Origin: Rhipidocladum racemiflorum
Lineage: Eukaryota; Streptophyta; Magnoliopsida; Poales; Poaceae
Assembly: GCA_036346355.1 (NCBI GenBank)
Contig: CM070581.1
Location: 42,675,849-42,739,848 of the forward strand
DNA: 64,000 bases
Reading direction: 5' to 3'
Translations under genes and position numbers: made by a program
In this document: positions 44,214-56,224 of the stretch, one piece after another
Layout of the letters: each line of letters begins with the position of its first letter
Numbering within the stretch: position 1 is the stretch's first letter
The notes under the pieces: generated by a model
What the model was told of the DNA's origin: nothing
Database searches by the model: none
What the model saw: only the letters and a program-made list of their open reading frames with translations

Positions 44214-45366
44214 GGTTGACTCGGCCTCTCACCACGGTTTGGGGCGTGGCTCCCGGCTGTGCAGTCCCGCTGTTTGCTCCGGGTGCAGGCGTCCTGGCTG
44301 GTGTGGATCCCAGATTGAAGCGGACTGGGGTCACTCCTGCTATCTTCTTAGGGCAACTATTGGAGAAGTGCCCTAGCTCGTTGCATGTGTAACAGCGTCT
44401 CACTGTCCCCTGTTGACTGCCTGAAGCGGCGTTTCTGGCTGGAGCTGGGGTTTGATAACTCTGGTTGACGGGTCTCGATGATGGTGACGGTGTCCTTGTT
44501 GCGTTCTGCGGCTGGAATCTGAAAAACTGATTTGGCGCAACCCTCAAGCGTTGCTGCGCTCCCTAACGCGATCCCTGCTGTTGCATCCTTTGCTTCCGGT
44601 TCTCATCCAGTTCCTTGCGCTTATCTTCAAGAATGAGCGCCTTGTTCACAAGCTCCTAGAAATCTGGGAAGGTGTGGGTGATCAGTCCCACCTGCAGTCC
44701 TGAGTTAAGTCCCTTTATAAAGTGAGACTGTCTGGCCTTATCTGTCGCTACGTCTTCAGGTGCGTAACGTGCAAGCTGTGTGAACTTATTCAGATAATCT
44801 AACACCGGTTGATTACCTTGCTTCAGTGCCCTAAATTCTTCCTTCTTTAAGTCCATTATTCCCTCAGGCACGTGATACTGACGAAATGCAGCTGTAAATT
44901 CCTCCCAAGTGATGTCCTGAGGGTTCTCCCGCGTGGCGCAGAAGTTCTCCCACCATTCTGTGGCGGTCCCTTCCAACTGATGAGAGGCGTAGAGTACCTT
45001 CTCATTTCCCATGCATTGGGCAATGTGTAGCTTCCTTTCTATTGACCTTAGCCAATCATCGGCCTCCAACGGATTGGCATTCCCAGAGAAAGTGGGCAGA
45101 TGAGTCCTCATGAACTCTGACAGTCTTGAATTCTGGCGTTGTCTCTGATTGACTTGATTATTCTGATTAGCAGTGGCGTGGGTAGTAATCTATTGCATCT
45201 ACTGCATCATTGCATGCATCAACTGGGACTATGCGGCAAGAAAAGCCCCAAAATTCTGCATGTCAACTGGTGGTGCTGGCTGGGGTGCAGGTGCTCCATC
45301 ATTGGGGTTCCCAGCTGGGCGAGAACCACTTCCATTGCCTCCAAGGTTTCCGCGGGTGTTCACCAT
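44128..45366 (-). pseudogene. gag: Element C Gag
   Basis: Starts at the ATG at 45,366 (MVNTRGNLGGNGSGSR). TAG stops lie in the Gln-rich stretch after FGAFLAA (about 45,180-45,235). The Gag domain is open from 45,111: PTFSGNANPLEADDWLRSIE, YASHQLEGTATEWWENFCAT, ITWEEFTAAFRQYHVPEGIM and ARYAPEDVATDKARQSHFIK. A TAG at 44,656 follows THTFPDF, and a further stop lies near 44,563. The C-terminal ORF has an intact zinc knuckle, CYTCNELGHFSNSC. Confidence 0.88.
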
Positions 45367-45678
45367 CTGTCGATTGCTCCAAGGTTTCAGAGATGAGAGG
45401 GAATAAGAATAGACAAGTGGTAGGGAAACTTATGCGGGGAGAAGTGTAACTCAAAAATCCAACTTTATTATTTAATAATAATATCTTGGTATGGTTGCTC
45501 ACAATGCCAAAGGGGCTTGCAACACATACTGCACACTCAACAAGCAATGAAAATCCAAATCGAATCTTACGGGAGTCTAACGCCTAAAGGGGTGACTCTT
45601 ATTCTATAACGCGACCCGACGAAAGAGTCTCAACTTCAACGCCTACGCTCACTCGTCGAGAAAACCTCCACTGCCTCC

Positions 45679-46419
45679 TCAGGGCGGGTGCGGCGGCATA
45701 GGCGCGAAACAATCGTCATGCCTTGCAACTGCAGCTGTGGTTGACGACGCGGTGTCCTCCTCTGGCTCTGGATCTGGCTGTTGCTGTGGCTGCGGCGTGG
45801 GTGCAGGTGGCGCCTCTTCTGGGACCTCCTCTGGCTCTAGGGTGTCCAACTCCAACACTGGATCGGGGCCCTGTCCATACAGTGCAGTCTCCAGCTCTGC
45901 GATCCTCTCCGCGGCATAGGCGACGTACTCACGAGCATTCTCTAAATGTTTTTTCTCCTCCTCAACCTGCTCGCGAGCCTTCTTCAACTCCTGAACTGTG
46001 TCATCGATAAGCTCCTCCTCGGCGGCGACGAATCTGGCTAAGTGAGTGACGGTAGCATCCTCATCTTCTATCGGCTTCCACTGAGCTCTGCTGTCTCGGC
46101 GTGGGTGGTGACGGAATACTGTGCCTTCCAGCTCCCTAGAGTAGGTGCGAGCGATCTGCTGCATTGCTCGACGCGACACCTCCTGGATTCCCATCTCAAA
46201 GGTAGACCTCCTGGCGGTGAAGTGGAAAGGGTGGCTGAACTTCGTCTTCTCTCGGGCATACACCGTGATCCTGACATCCCATCCTATGACCAGTCCTGCA
46301 TGCTCGAGTGTAGTCCCTCGGTAGAGCGGTCTCTCAAAACCTCCAAGAAACTAAAGCATACGCCACAACTCGGCAGCGTAGCCTCCCTCACGCTCGGCAT
46401 AGTTGTTCTTCATCATCAT
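45679..46419 (-). pseudogene. Extra ORF upstream of gag in element C, coiled-coil protein
   Basis: Lies between the PBS leader and gag, same strand, ending about 310 bp before the gag ATG. From the first of three adjacent ATGs (46,419) it reads MMMKNNYAEREGGYAAELWR ML, then one TAG (about 46,351-46,353), then FLGGFERPLYRGTTLEHAGL and an open stretch to 45,679. The middle (VQELKKAREQVEEEKKHLEN) is a clear coiled-coil candidate and the C-terminus is rich in Pro, Gln and Glu. It resembles no retroelement protein domain I know. The ATG follows TTTTGACAG, which could be a splice acceptor. The related C3 lacks it at the matching place. Confidence 0.65.
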
Positions 46420-46617
46420 CTGTCAAAAGACGCTCGCATAAGAACGCAACATTTTAAAATCAATGTGGGAGACGAAAAGAACTCAGCAAGGGTATGAACA
46501 AGGAAGAAATGGGTAAGTCGAGAATTCATTCATTATCTTGACAAATTTTATCTTTAGAAAATAGGTTTTATCCTTACTACGACCAATCTAACTATGGTTG
46601 AGCCTACAATCAACCTG
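46420..46617 (-). other. Element C leader between extra ORF and PBS
   Basis: 198 bp, A/T-rich, no coding signal. Similar wording recurs in C3 near 63,940-64,000. Confidence 0.6.
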
Positions 46618-46629
46618 GCTCTGATACCA
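46618..46629 (-). other. Element C primer binding site (initiator Met tRNA type)
   Basis: TGGTATCAGAGC in sense, four bases inside the 5' LTR. Confidence 0.92.
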
Positions 46630-46633
46630 CCTC

Positions 46634-49600
46634 TGTCGGGACCCGAATTTGCAAATCCGGACCCTCTGTGTATTCAGCACTAGTCCAGGAACACGCTAGT
46701 GCACACAGTCTCAACATTGGTAAATATCACAATCATACTCAACGAAATAATAAGGTACTTTAAATAGTTAACCAAGCTGGTTGCTCGACCCTAAGGTCAA
46801 GTTACAAATCTACGCCGCGCAGGGCGAAATCTCATTAAAAGAGAAATAACAGCAGCGGAAAATAAGATAACTTCGTGGCGCCATCCAGTATACCACAGGC
46901 AACTGACTGGGCTCGCTCCCTAGATAGACGGTTCCTCTTCGAGCTCCTCCTCCAAAGCTGGTGTAGACTCTTCTTCAACTGATGTTGTATTGTGGCAAGG
47001 GTGAGTACTTGGTACTCAGCAAGTCATGCACAGAATGCAACTAATATACTACATGCATGGTCTATTACAAAGGAATAGCTCAGGGTATAATTGCAGTGAA
47101 ACAGCATTTGACAAGTAACATAAGTATATTCGAAAGCAGTAGAAACAAGTATAAGATCAATAACTTTTCCAGGAGTTAAATAAACATCTTTCCCATTCCT
47201 AATCCACATTTCCATCAACATCATTATTAAACCAGACCAAACCTTTCAAGTCCAAGTTATTTTCAAGAAAGTCTAACCCGAGCAATGTCCAATGCCGCGG
47301 ACACGGCTATTCGAATAGATTTTTCACTCTGCAGAGGTTATGCACTTTACCCACAAGATACAGCCATACACCACAAAGGCGAGTGTCTGTAACAAAGTCT
47401 TTCGGAAACTTCTAACAGCACAAGTGGTCCTCCCTGGTGAATGCACACTAACCCTTCCCTTAGCGAAGGCGAAGTTTAGGCCAATCCACCGTTAGATGGG
47501 TACCTGGCCGCAGCCCCGGTACGCTCCCCCGTACAACTACACAAAAGGTATAGTTGACACCCCGAGGTCCCACAGGTACGTTATTAGCAACTTAATCAAC
47601 TAGGTCCGTCCCATTACAGACATGTGGTTGCACGCTTGACTCAGTTCAAAGCCTTGCAAGGTTAAGTCCTTAGAATGACCAGGGCAAGACTACCCGAAGA
47701 ACCAAATCGACATTCCCGGTGCCACAACTGGCCCGCCCGATCATTCTTGCCACATGCCCCGGTCGAAAACTATTTATCAAACGCCAGTTGATTACCATGC
47801 ACCACGTGCCATCGACAATCACAACACATGATATTTCTTCAAAATCGGTTCAATATCTCATTAAGTCAATATTAGCATTTGATTGTCCAAAGCATTTCAC
47901 ATGGCAAGACTGAGCATACTACATCGGTCTAACTACCCATGTTGGCAATTTAATAATGTCCAACTAATAATCCACAACTAGGGTGACAAGGGGTCATGGC
48001 ACATATTTAATTAACCAAGGTGTCATACATCGATTTGGCATTTATCTAATTTCCCATAATTAAATAAAGCATTTTCTAATATAAATTAGCATGCAATAAT
48101 TTAAATCAAATTAATTTCAAAAATGGGATCAATATGGTCAAAGCATAACTTGCTTTCAAAGAGTTCTTGTTCTTGGTCTTGAGCTGGCTCCTGGGTCAAC
48201 ACTTCACCTTCGAAGCCTTCGGGCACTTCAACGTCTACTCGTAACGCGTGCAAATAGAAATCAATAAATAAAATAGTACACAAGAGTGTTCAAAAGTTCA
48301 AATAAACTTCATAAACAGAGAGAGCAAATTTTTATAAATTTTTAGAAACTGTAATTGTCCAAATCGGAGTTAAAATGCAAAAGTTATAATCGTTTAAAGT
48401 TTAAGGAAAACATTAATTATAATTCATATTTGAGTACGTCTCATTTTTTATGAAAATTTAAAAATTTGAACCACCCAAATCGGAGTTGAAACGCAAAAGT
48501 TATAAGCGTTTGAAGTTTGAATCTATATTTAAAATCAATAAACCGAATTAAATAAATAATTTCATTTTCAGAAAATGATTTATTGCGTCAGCATGACACG
48601 TGGACCAATCAGAGGCCGCCACGTCGCCTCGGGTCCATGGACCTAGCGCACGTTTCGGCTCGGTCCACCGTGGACCCGGTCCACGGCACGTGTGCCTCTG
48701 ACAGGTGGGCCCCTCGGGTGACGTCAGCGCACGGCTCGACCGAGGGCTCAGACAGCTGGGCCCCACCGTGACGTCATGGTGCGGTTCGGCGGTCACTGAC
48801 GCGCGGGTCCCACGCTGATGTCACACGTGACGTCAGCGGCGACTGGCGTGACCGCGCTGGCCGCGACGGTCAGCCTTCCGGCCAGGTGGCTAGATCTCGG
48901 CTGTTGATTATATCGGATCTGGGTTTCACGCGTATGAAACTACACGGTCGATCTGGACCGTTCAATCTTGATCGGATAGTCAAGATCCAATCTAAAGCTA
49001 CAACGCGGTTTAACCCTAGCCGTACGATCTAGATCTAACGGCTGAGATCTATCCAAGCACGGTTCAGTTACAGCTACGTGGAGCGATCTAAACCGTTGGA
49101 TCTAGATCGAACAGTTGAAAACGGATCTAAAAACTAAAACGTGGAAATTACCCGGGGATGACGTGGACGAATCTGGGCCCTCGGATCTTGATCGGACGGT
49201 GGAGAGAGCTCGAGGACGGTGATGGCTTCGCGGCGAAGCTGGTTCACCGGAGACGAAGACGATGACCACGGCAACGGCGTTGCGGGGCTCCTCCGGCGGA
49301 GTGGATGGTACCTCCCGACGCATCTTGTCCTTGCGGTTCCGGATCTGGGCACCAACACGGCGGAGAACGGCGGACGGCGGTGGAAACAATGGAGAACCAC
49401 GGCGGAACCCTATGTCCACTACGGCGAGCGATTGTGGCGCAACCACGGCGGCTTGAGCTCGGTGAGTTAGGGCTACGGGTGCGCACGGGAACGGGCTACA
49501 CGGCAGGGGTGGCGGCGCATTAAATAGGCCCCTCGGCGTCCGTGAAAACCACAGAAACCGAGGTCCACACGGCTGCGGCGGCGGAATCCGAAATGGATTC

Positions 49601-50155
49601 GGATTGGGTGACGTGGCGCAATCTCGGCCGTTGGATCGAGATCCAACGGTTGCGGGATTTGGGCTCGGGTCCGGCTCAGTATCCTGGCTGGCTCGGTCGG
49701 AGTCGGGCTCGGGTGAGGTGGCGCGATCGTGGCCGTTGGATCTTGATCCAACGGTCACGCGGTTTAGGGTTAGGTTGGACTCGGGTCCGGTTGGACCGTG
49801 GTTCGGGTCGGACTCGAGTCCGACTCGGGTTCGGGCTCGATCGGATCAACAGTGCAAACCCGATCGATTTTTCCAGCGATTAAATATTCAAATTAATTCC
49901 CAGAAATTCATTTATTTCATTAAAAATAGCAAAACACTCAGAAAAATTATAGAAAATATTTTGGAACATTTTGGACTCAAATAAAATATTTCCAACAAAA
50001 TTTTATTTGCAAAATTAAATTCTTTAATTATTTAAAAAGGGAATAAATTCAAATAAATTCCAAATAAATCCAAATAAATCCCAGAAAATTCCAAAAATTC
50101 ACAAAAGTGCCAAATCTTATTTAAATTCATGAAAAGCAAAAATTGGGGTGTTACA
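46634..50155 (-). repeat. Element C 5' LTR (3.5 kb)
   Basis: 3,522 bp, TGTCGGGACCC...GGTGTTACA on plus. The first half parallels the C2 LTR and holds the conserved block at 47,300-47,367 with CTCTGCAGAG at 47,327-47,336. The second half matches the truncated 3' LTR. It contains the GC-rich region and the GATCCAACGG inverted motifs. A sense TATA-like CTATTTAATG lies near 49,519-49,529. No host gene is seen. Confidence 0.92.
47327..47336. other. Palindrome CTCTGCAGAG in a conserved LTR block (C copy)
   Basis: Same block as in C2 (16,611-16,676) and E (25,801-25,860). Confidence 0.7.
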
Positions 50156-51132
50156 AAGGGTATAGGTATCGATGCTATCCGCTTAAATATTGTATTTAAG
50201 CTTTGATGTTAAATGTTGCATTTTGATGATGTATGATGTTATATTTACGAAAGTATTAATTGAGATGCTATATGTTTGATGTAGTGATGTTGTGGTGCTG
50301 GAGGTTTCCGGTCACCTTCTATTGTTTGTAGTAATGTTATGTGGAGTATTGGTGTAACCGGTGAGAGCCATCACCAAAAGACTATTAACTTCCCGTAGGG
50401 AGAGTGCTTATCCTTTCTGTCGTAAACCGGGTAGTTGGTTGGAGTTGATTAGAAAAGTTGATGGTGGATGCTTTTGGATTTCTTTTACCGTTCTGACGAT
50501 CGGTGTGGTTGGTTTTCTTGGTTTTAGTTGATTGAAATCAAAAGAAAAGTGTGTGGGTATTGGATTCTCGCGGATTGTTCCGTAGGCGGTTTGTGGTTTT
50601 GATTTCCTTGGTTGAAGACGAAGAAGAAGAGTTGTGTGTTGCGCGTCTTTTGGTCGCAATCCTTGTTTTGACACCCGATTTTGTTGGTAATGGTGGACTG
50701 TCTTGGGGGTTCGTGATGCGGGCGCTAATCCTTCAATCAGATACCATTAGTGATTTGGTGATCGAGCAGTGGTTAAAGAGATACGGCTTGCGTTGATTGT
50801 GTCTTGTTGAGATTAATGACTTGTGCTAGTCAGGTTGTTTGCGATAGTAGTATGAAATGTTTGATGTGAGGTTTTGTGCGTGTTTAGTATTTTTGATTGA
50901 GCCTTTAGTGGGTGAAATCGAGGATTGTGGATGGGAATTTGGATTGAAAGGTCGAGCTATGAGAGGCTGCACCCAGCTAAGCTAAATCAGCTCTTTCTCG
51001 CTAAGTGTTGGTTTTGGGAATTTGCTTGTCGTTTGGTTCGATTTGAGTCTTTGCGTGGATGTTTTGTGTTGTTTGTTTGGCGTAGTGGCGTGTCTTGGAT
51101 TCGGGGTCGAATCCTGTTGAAGGGGGGTAGAA
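50156..51132 (+). mobile_element. Element F: 3' internal remnant of a plus-strand LTR element
   Basis: 977 bp between the end of C and an LTR start, with no long frame. The last codons before the PPT read RGRILLKGGRM, resembling the ends of Tekay-like polyproteins. The rest looks like a 3' untranslated region rich in T and G. Its left part is cut off by C. Lineage is uncertain. Confidence 0.5.
51120..51132 (+). other. Element F polypurine tract
   Basis: AAGGGGGGTAGAA directly before the LTR start TGTGACACTACGG. Confidence 0.8.
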
Positions 51133-51432
51133 TGTGACACTACGGAATGGTGTGACATTATAAAATGTGAAATTAGAGAATAAAACCTTGCGGTTTGAGA
51201 TTAAATTGTGTTTTGGGCCTTCCGGGGGACTTTGGGCCTTGGGGAACCCATCGTGGGCATGAGGAAACAACATGGGCCGGAGGTGGGAGGCCTTTGGCCC
51301 ATGTGGGGGAAGGTTTAGGGCAGCATGCAGCTGCCCCATGCGCCTCCACCCCCCATGTGCACCTCCACCTCCCCCACTAAACCCTAGCCGCCACCCCCTT
51401 CCCCTCCCTCTCCACCCTCCCCTAGCCCCCAC
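51133..51432 (+). repeat. Element F 3' LTR, first 300 bp
   Basis: Begins TGTGACAC after the PPT and is cut at 51,433 by the LTR of H. The continuation is not found to the right of H at 62,376, so H is not a simple insertion into F or the flank was later lost. The end is C-rich (CCACC, AAACCCTAGCC). Confidence 0.7.
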
Positions 51433-52313
51433 TGATAGGAATGGTGGCTCGATCTTTCGGTGAGAATATGATAACCATGATTTGGGTTGGAGTTCGACGT
51501 TGGCGGTCCGACTACAACTGTCATCGACGTTGCGCCTTAGTGACCGGTACACCAATCTCCGAAGGGTTGATCTTGCCGGGGCACGATCAACGTTCCTGCA
51601 CGCAATCGAGAACGAGCACGAACAAGATAACAAGCAATCTGAAATTGCGAATATGAATATTTAATTTCCAAACTGAAATTTGGAGTCTTGCAATTACGTG
51701 CGCAGGCGGTATAATCGACACGTGTTTGCACGGACAGTAGCAAAGGCTGAACTGATTTACAAAGCAAAACTCAAGTCTCTTAGGTGGCCTATTACCTCTA
51801 TTATATAGTGGAGGGATATAGCAAAAAACTACACACTAAGCAAGGTGGTACTAAACATGTAGTCATGCAACTTGGGCCTTCATGGGCCGATGGAGGGAGG
51901 AAGTGGTGCCCCACTTCATGGGCTGGCCCGAGAAGGAGTGGTGCCCCCTCCTCTATGGTGCCTTGATGGGCCTTAGTGCCTCCTTGGTCCATCATGGTTG
52001 GGCCTCCTTCTTTCAACATCTTCTGGCCCATGGACGTTGGCGCCTCCTTGGCCCATCATGGTTGGGCCTTCTTGATTCAACATATTCTGGCTCGTGGGCC
52101 TTGGCGCCTCCATGGTTCCTGAGGACAATAAAATCATCATGAGGATTAAATAGTATTCCATTCATTAAAATATTTGAATGTAACCCGAGGAACGCATTCA
52201 CCTAGTAATTGAATTGACGTGCACGAGCTCGAGTAATTGGTCCTTGTATTACATCATTGGTTTCAATTGGATGTGTAAGAGTGACCGTATCCATGATAGT
52301 GATGTCCTCATCA
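51433..52313 (-). repeat. Element H left arm LTR
   Basis: 881 bp. In sense it starts TGATGAGGACATC after a PPT and ends CCATTCCTATCA. The TATA box is near 51,799-51,809 (CACTATATAATAG in sense). It contains about two units of a 61-bp repeat (51,967-52,113), two fewer than the right arm LTR, which accounts for the 122-bp length difference. The first 200 bases in sense encode a GPITRARARQFN tail. Confidence 0.9.
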
Positions 52314-52326
52314 TCCTCCCCTTCTT
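52314..52326 (-). other. Element H left arm polypurine tract
   Basis: TCCTCCCCTTCTT on plus, AAGAAGGGGAGGA in sense, adjoining the LTR start. Confidence 0.85.
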
Positions 52327-54292
52327 ACATTTGAGTCATCCTCGACTCAAGATCATCATTTTCTCCCAAGTATACCTTTAAATCTGGCCATGGTGGGGGT
52401 CGACAAAACAATGCAGATGAAGTAGAGCATGCCATAAAGTGTCGCCATCTTAATGTTCCTGGCCAAGGTGGGGGTCGATGAAGCCATGCAGTTGATATAA
52501 TTGCAGCAACACTTGTTAGTTCTGTCCATGATGAGCATGGTCTCATCATCCTCCCTTTCTTGAAGTGGAATCGTCCTCGACTCCATCATATTGTCATGCA
52601 AAATATTAGTAACGACAGGAAACAAAGCAACGTATACAATTGCAATCAAATGAATGGATCGAAAATCTCTATCAAACATATTCTCCCTTTCTTGAAAACA
52701 ATCATGTGACTCGTAAATTGACCTGAAATTACTTGATATGACATGATTAGTGAAATGGCAATTATCAAATTGAAGACATTCTTGCATAGCAAACTGATGT
52801 TTAAAATCTGAACAAATGTAAACTCGATGTGCTTTATACTCTCCGTTATTATCATTTTTGCCAAAAGCATGAAAAGTATTTCATGATAAACAGGACAAAT
52901 CAGAATGTACAAAAAGTCTCTCTTCTAAATAATTCATATCACACGGAATATCAAGTTCAATGTAACCTAATGTATCTAAAGAAGACATCAATTTCAACTC
53001 ATCATTTTCACTGGCAATGTGAATGACAAGTTTATTTTCAGCATAAGGGTCTAGTGTGGAAGCAAAAGTAACTTGTTCATTCACTAGTTGTGTCATGGAT
53101 ATAAGTGAAGTATTATCACACAACTCTTCTTTATCGCAAGAATTAGCAAGCAGATCATCCTGTAACAAAGCAAAATCAGTAATTGGTTCCACTATTTGTT
53201 GCTCTACGATAGCATAATTTGAGGACAGTCTTACCTCTTCAAAAAAAATTTGTCCATGAGTAAAGGCCATACCTTTTACATTACCTTGTAAGCTCTCGTT
53301 ACTTGTTGTAGGTGTAACTTCAATTATTATCTCTTCGCTTACACATGGTGCATTACTGATCGTTTCTTTCTTCATATGCTCTTCTTTGTCATTCTCTCGA
53401 TGGTGCTCACTTTTCTGCAATATGTTAGCTACGAAAGAAGGTGCAACAATGGGCGCCTCAAATGAAGCTAATGATTCTTTCAAGGATTCAGCAAGCATTT
53501 TTTCAACTCTACAAGCACATTTAATTAATTCTGAAAGAGAATTGTATGTTTCATCAGCAAGAACATCCTGAATTTCTTGATTAAGTCCACGTATGAACCT
53601 AAGCTCTGTTGCTTCTTCAATTTTGACTAAATCACAACGCAACAAATGATTTTGCAGTCGTTCATAGTATTCCTTAACGCATTTACTTCCTTGTTTCAAA
53701 CATTGGAGTCTAGTATACAAAAATTCAGTATGATATTCAGGAACATATTCAAGTCTCATATGTCTTTTCATGGCATTCCAATTTTCAGGTTTTCTCTCTT
53801 TTCTACAAATATGCTTCCACCATGTTAATGCAAATCCAATAAACTCACTAGCAGTAATCCGGATCTTTTCATTTTCAAACAAATCATACTTGCCAAATTC
53901 TTTATCTACTGCTATCTCCTAATTAATATAGGCATCAGGATCATATTGACCATCAAAAGGTGGAATTGTGAATTTAGTCTTACCATGCGTGGCTTCTTGT
54001 GTACGTACCTCATGTCGAAGCGGAGCCATACCAGTGCGGTTTCTTTGAAGTTGACGATGTAGACGTGCTTCGGTAGTCGCCACGTGAGACGTATTTGGAG
54101 CACCCAAATCATCAAGTCTTGTGAGAATTTGAACAAGCGAAGCATTGACAGCTGTTAGAGACAAATTAGTCTCTATTTGTAAGGCTTTGAGCTGACCAAG
54201 GCGCTCATTGGTCATTCGCACATCTTCTTCCATGTTCTTTGCACGCGTCCTCACCTCGTACACAACACATTATTCAACACTTCGATCGCCAA
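52327..54292 (-). pseudogene. Element H left arm Gag plus unfamiliar middle region
   Basis: Begins inside the Gag N-terminus (EVRTRAKNMEEDVRMTNERL) because the start codon and leader are absent. The Gag domain reads FDGQYDPDAYIN, a TAG (Trp expected), then EIAVDKEFGKY, TWWKHICRKERKPENWNAMK and CVKEYYERLQNHLLRCDLVK. From about 53,420 there is a non-enzymatic region with CDKEELCDNTSLISMTQLVN, AENKLVIHIASENDELKLMS and LGYIELDIPCDMNYLEERLF. A TGA at 52,881 replaces the CGA of the right arm. The frame then continues to 52,356 with a further shift. No protease, RT, RNase H or integrase is present. Confidence 0.85.
54255..54292. other. Spacer at the centre of the H inverted repeat
   Basis: 38 bp between reverse-complementary arms (GTGAGGACGCGTGC rightwards, its complement leftwards). 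In minus-strand sense it continues the left arm's Gag N-terminus (IEVLNNVLYEV), so it belongs to the left copy. Confidence 0.85.
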
Positions 54293-55287
54293 GTGAGGAC
54301 GCGTGCAAAGAACATGGAAGAAGATGTGCGAATGACCAATGAGCGCCTTGGTTAGCTCAAAGCCTCACAAATAGAGACTAATTTATCTCTAACAGCTGTC
54401 AATGCTTCGCTTGCTCAAATTCTCACAAGACTTGATGATTTGGGTGCTCCAAATACTTCTCACATGGCGACTACCGATGCACGTCTACATCGTCGACTTC
54501 AAAGAAACCGCACTGGTATGGCTCCGCTTCGACATGAGGTACGTGCACAAGAAGCCACGCATGGTAAGACTAAATTCACAATTCCACCGTTTGATGGTCA
54601 ATATGATCCTGATGCCTATATTAATTGGGAGATAGCAGTAGACAAAGAATTTGGCAAGTATAATTTGTTTGAAAATGAAAAGATCAGGATTGCTGCTAGT
54701 GACTTTATTGGATTTGCATTAACATGGTGGAAGCATATTTGTAGAAAAGAGAGAAAACCTGAAAATTGGAATGCCATGAAAAGACTTATGAGACTTGAAT
54801 ATGTTCCTAAATATCACACTAAATTTTTGTATACTAGACTCCAATGCTTGAAACATGGAAATAAATGCGTTAAGGAATACTATGAACGACTGCAAAATCA
54901 TTTGTTGCGTTGTGGTTTAGTCGAAAGTGAAGAAGCAACAGAGCTTAGGTTCATACGTGGACTTAATCAAGAAATTCAGGATGTTCTTGCTGATAAAACA
55001 TATAGTTCTCTTTCAGAATTAATTAAATGTGCTTGTAGACTTGAAAAAAATGCTTGCTAAATCCTTGAAAGAATCATTAGCTTCATTTGAGGTGCCCATT
55101 GTTGCACCTTCTTTCGTAGCTAACACATTGCAGAAAAGTGAGCACCATCGAGAGAATGACAAAGAAGAGCATATGAAGAAAGAAACGATCAGTAATGCAA
55201 CCATGTGTAAGCGAAGAGATAATAATTGAAGTTACACCTACAACAGCTAACGAGAGCTTACAAGGTAATGTAAACGGTATGGCCTTT
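54293..55287 (+). pseudogene. Element H right arm Gag
   Basis: Mirror of the left arm. It starts within Gag (VRTRAKNMEEDVRMTNERLG), meets a TAG at about 54,353 where Gln is expected, then is open from 54,440 to 55,060 with FDGQYDPDAYINWEIAVDKE, TWWKHICRKERKPENWNAMK and FIRGLNQEIQDVLADKTYSS. An extra A in a poly-A run near 55,046 shifts the frame (LEKNAC stop). The middle region begins at about 55,080 and is cut by G at 55,288. Confidence 0.87.
55283..55287. repeat. Target site duplication of element G, left copy (CCTTT)
   Basis: CCTTT precedes TGATGAGGAC and recurs at 60,397-60,401. Removing G and one copy restores the sequence ATGGCCTTTACTCATGG found in the left arm of H. Confidence 0.95.
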
Positions 55288-56210
55288 TGATGAGGACATC
55301 ACTACCATGGATACGGCAATGTCTACAAACCCAATTGAAACCAACAATGTAATACATGGGCCAATTACTCGAGCTCGCGCACGTCAATTCAATTGCGAGT
55401 GAATGCGTTCCTCGGGTTGCATACAAATAATTTAATGAATGGAATGCTATTTAATCCTTGTGATGATTTTATTGTCCTTAGGAACCAAGGAGAAGGAATC
55501 GCAAAAGTCAAGCATGAAGCCAATTCTTCCGGTGCACAACTTCAACTCGGATTCGGCCTCCGGGGCAGCACCAACTTAAAACGACCATAACTTTTGATCC
55601 ACGAGAGTGTTTGAGGTCTATGAGTACTGGTTTGAAAGTTTTCATCGTCCTCTTTCCAATGGATCTGGCCCCACCTCCAAATTATTTACGAGTCAACGGG
55701 AATTTGCAAAACAAGTTCGATCATCTTTCCAAATCCGAGTCAAACTAGGAATAGGAGTCCTACTCGGCCATGGATGTCGTTTGGACGCCCCTAGCCTGGT
55801 TTTGGCCTCCTATTTCTCCTATATATAGCTAGGGAGTCCCCCAAAATAACTTGTGTTTTGGTTATTTGATAGTTTAGCCTTTTGCTACTATTTTGAGTCT
55901 TTTAGACGTGCTCAACGGCCGCCTAATAAGCTCCTTGTATCGGAACCCCAACTTTTCAATACTTCATCTATATTTGCAATTTTAGATTGCTTTTTCCTTG
56001 TTCTTGCTTGTTCTTCAATTGCTTGCAGGAATTGATCTTCGTGATCAGGTTGATCGTGCCCACGGCAAGGTCAATAACCATCTGGAGTTGGTTTAGCGAT
56101 TGCAAAGGAGCATCGTCGTTGTACGTTGTAGTCGGATCGTCAAAGTCATCTCCACCCAAATCGAAAGTTATCATTCTCATCGAAAAATCGGAACACCCAA
56201 TGTTACATCA
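55288..56210 (+). repeat. Element G 5' LTR
   Basis: TGATGAGGACATC...TGTTACATCA, with a TATA box at 55,820-55,828 (TATATATAG). The 5' part carries a copy of the polyprotein tail (GPITRARARQFN) in reading frame. Confidence 0.95.
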
Positions 56211-56212
56211 AG

Positions 56213-56224
56213 TGGTATCAGAGC
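56213..56224 (+). other. Element G primer binding site (initiator Met tRNA type)
   Basis: TGGTATCAGAGC two bases after the 5' LTR. Confidence 0.95.

Larger units (their letters stand above)
39136..50155 (-). mobile_element. Element C: Tekay-like chromovirus with 3.5-kb LTR
   Basis: Minus-strand order: 5' LTR (46,634-50,155), Met-type PBS, an extra ORF, gag, protease, RT, RNase H, integrase with chromodomain-like end, PPT, and the U3 half of the 3' LTR (39,136-40,865). About 1.8 kb of the 3' LTR is missing where A2 joins, so no target duplication can be checked. The base after the 5' LTR is 50,156 (AAGGG). Confidence 0.9.

Noticed and set aside
50551..51137. Small plus-strand ORFs in F as a host gene
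   Set aside because: No recognisable domain. The region ends in a PPT and LTR start, so it is the 3' end of an element.
55393..56210. First reading of 55,393-56,210 as a single LTR shared by two tandem elements
   Set aside because: The exact CCTTT duplication shows that the LTR begins at 55,288 and itself encodes the tail, so no tandem element is needed.
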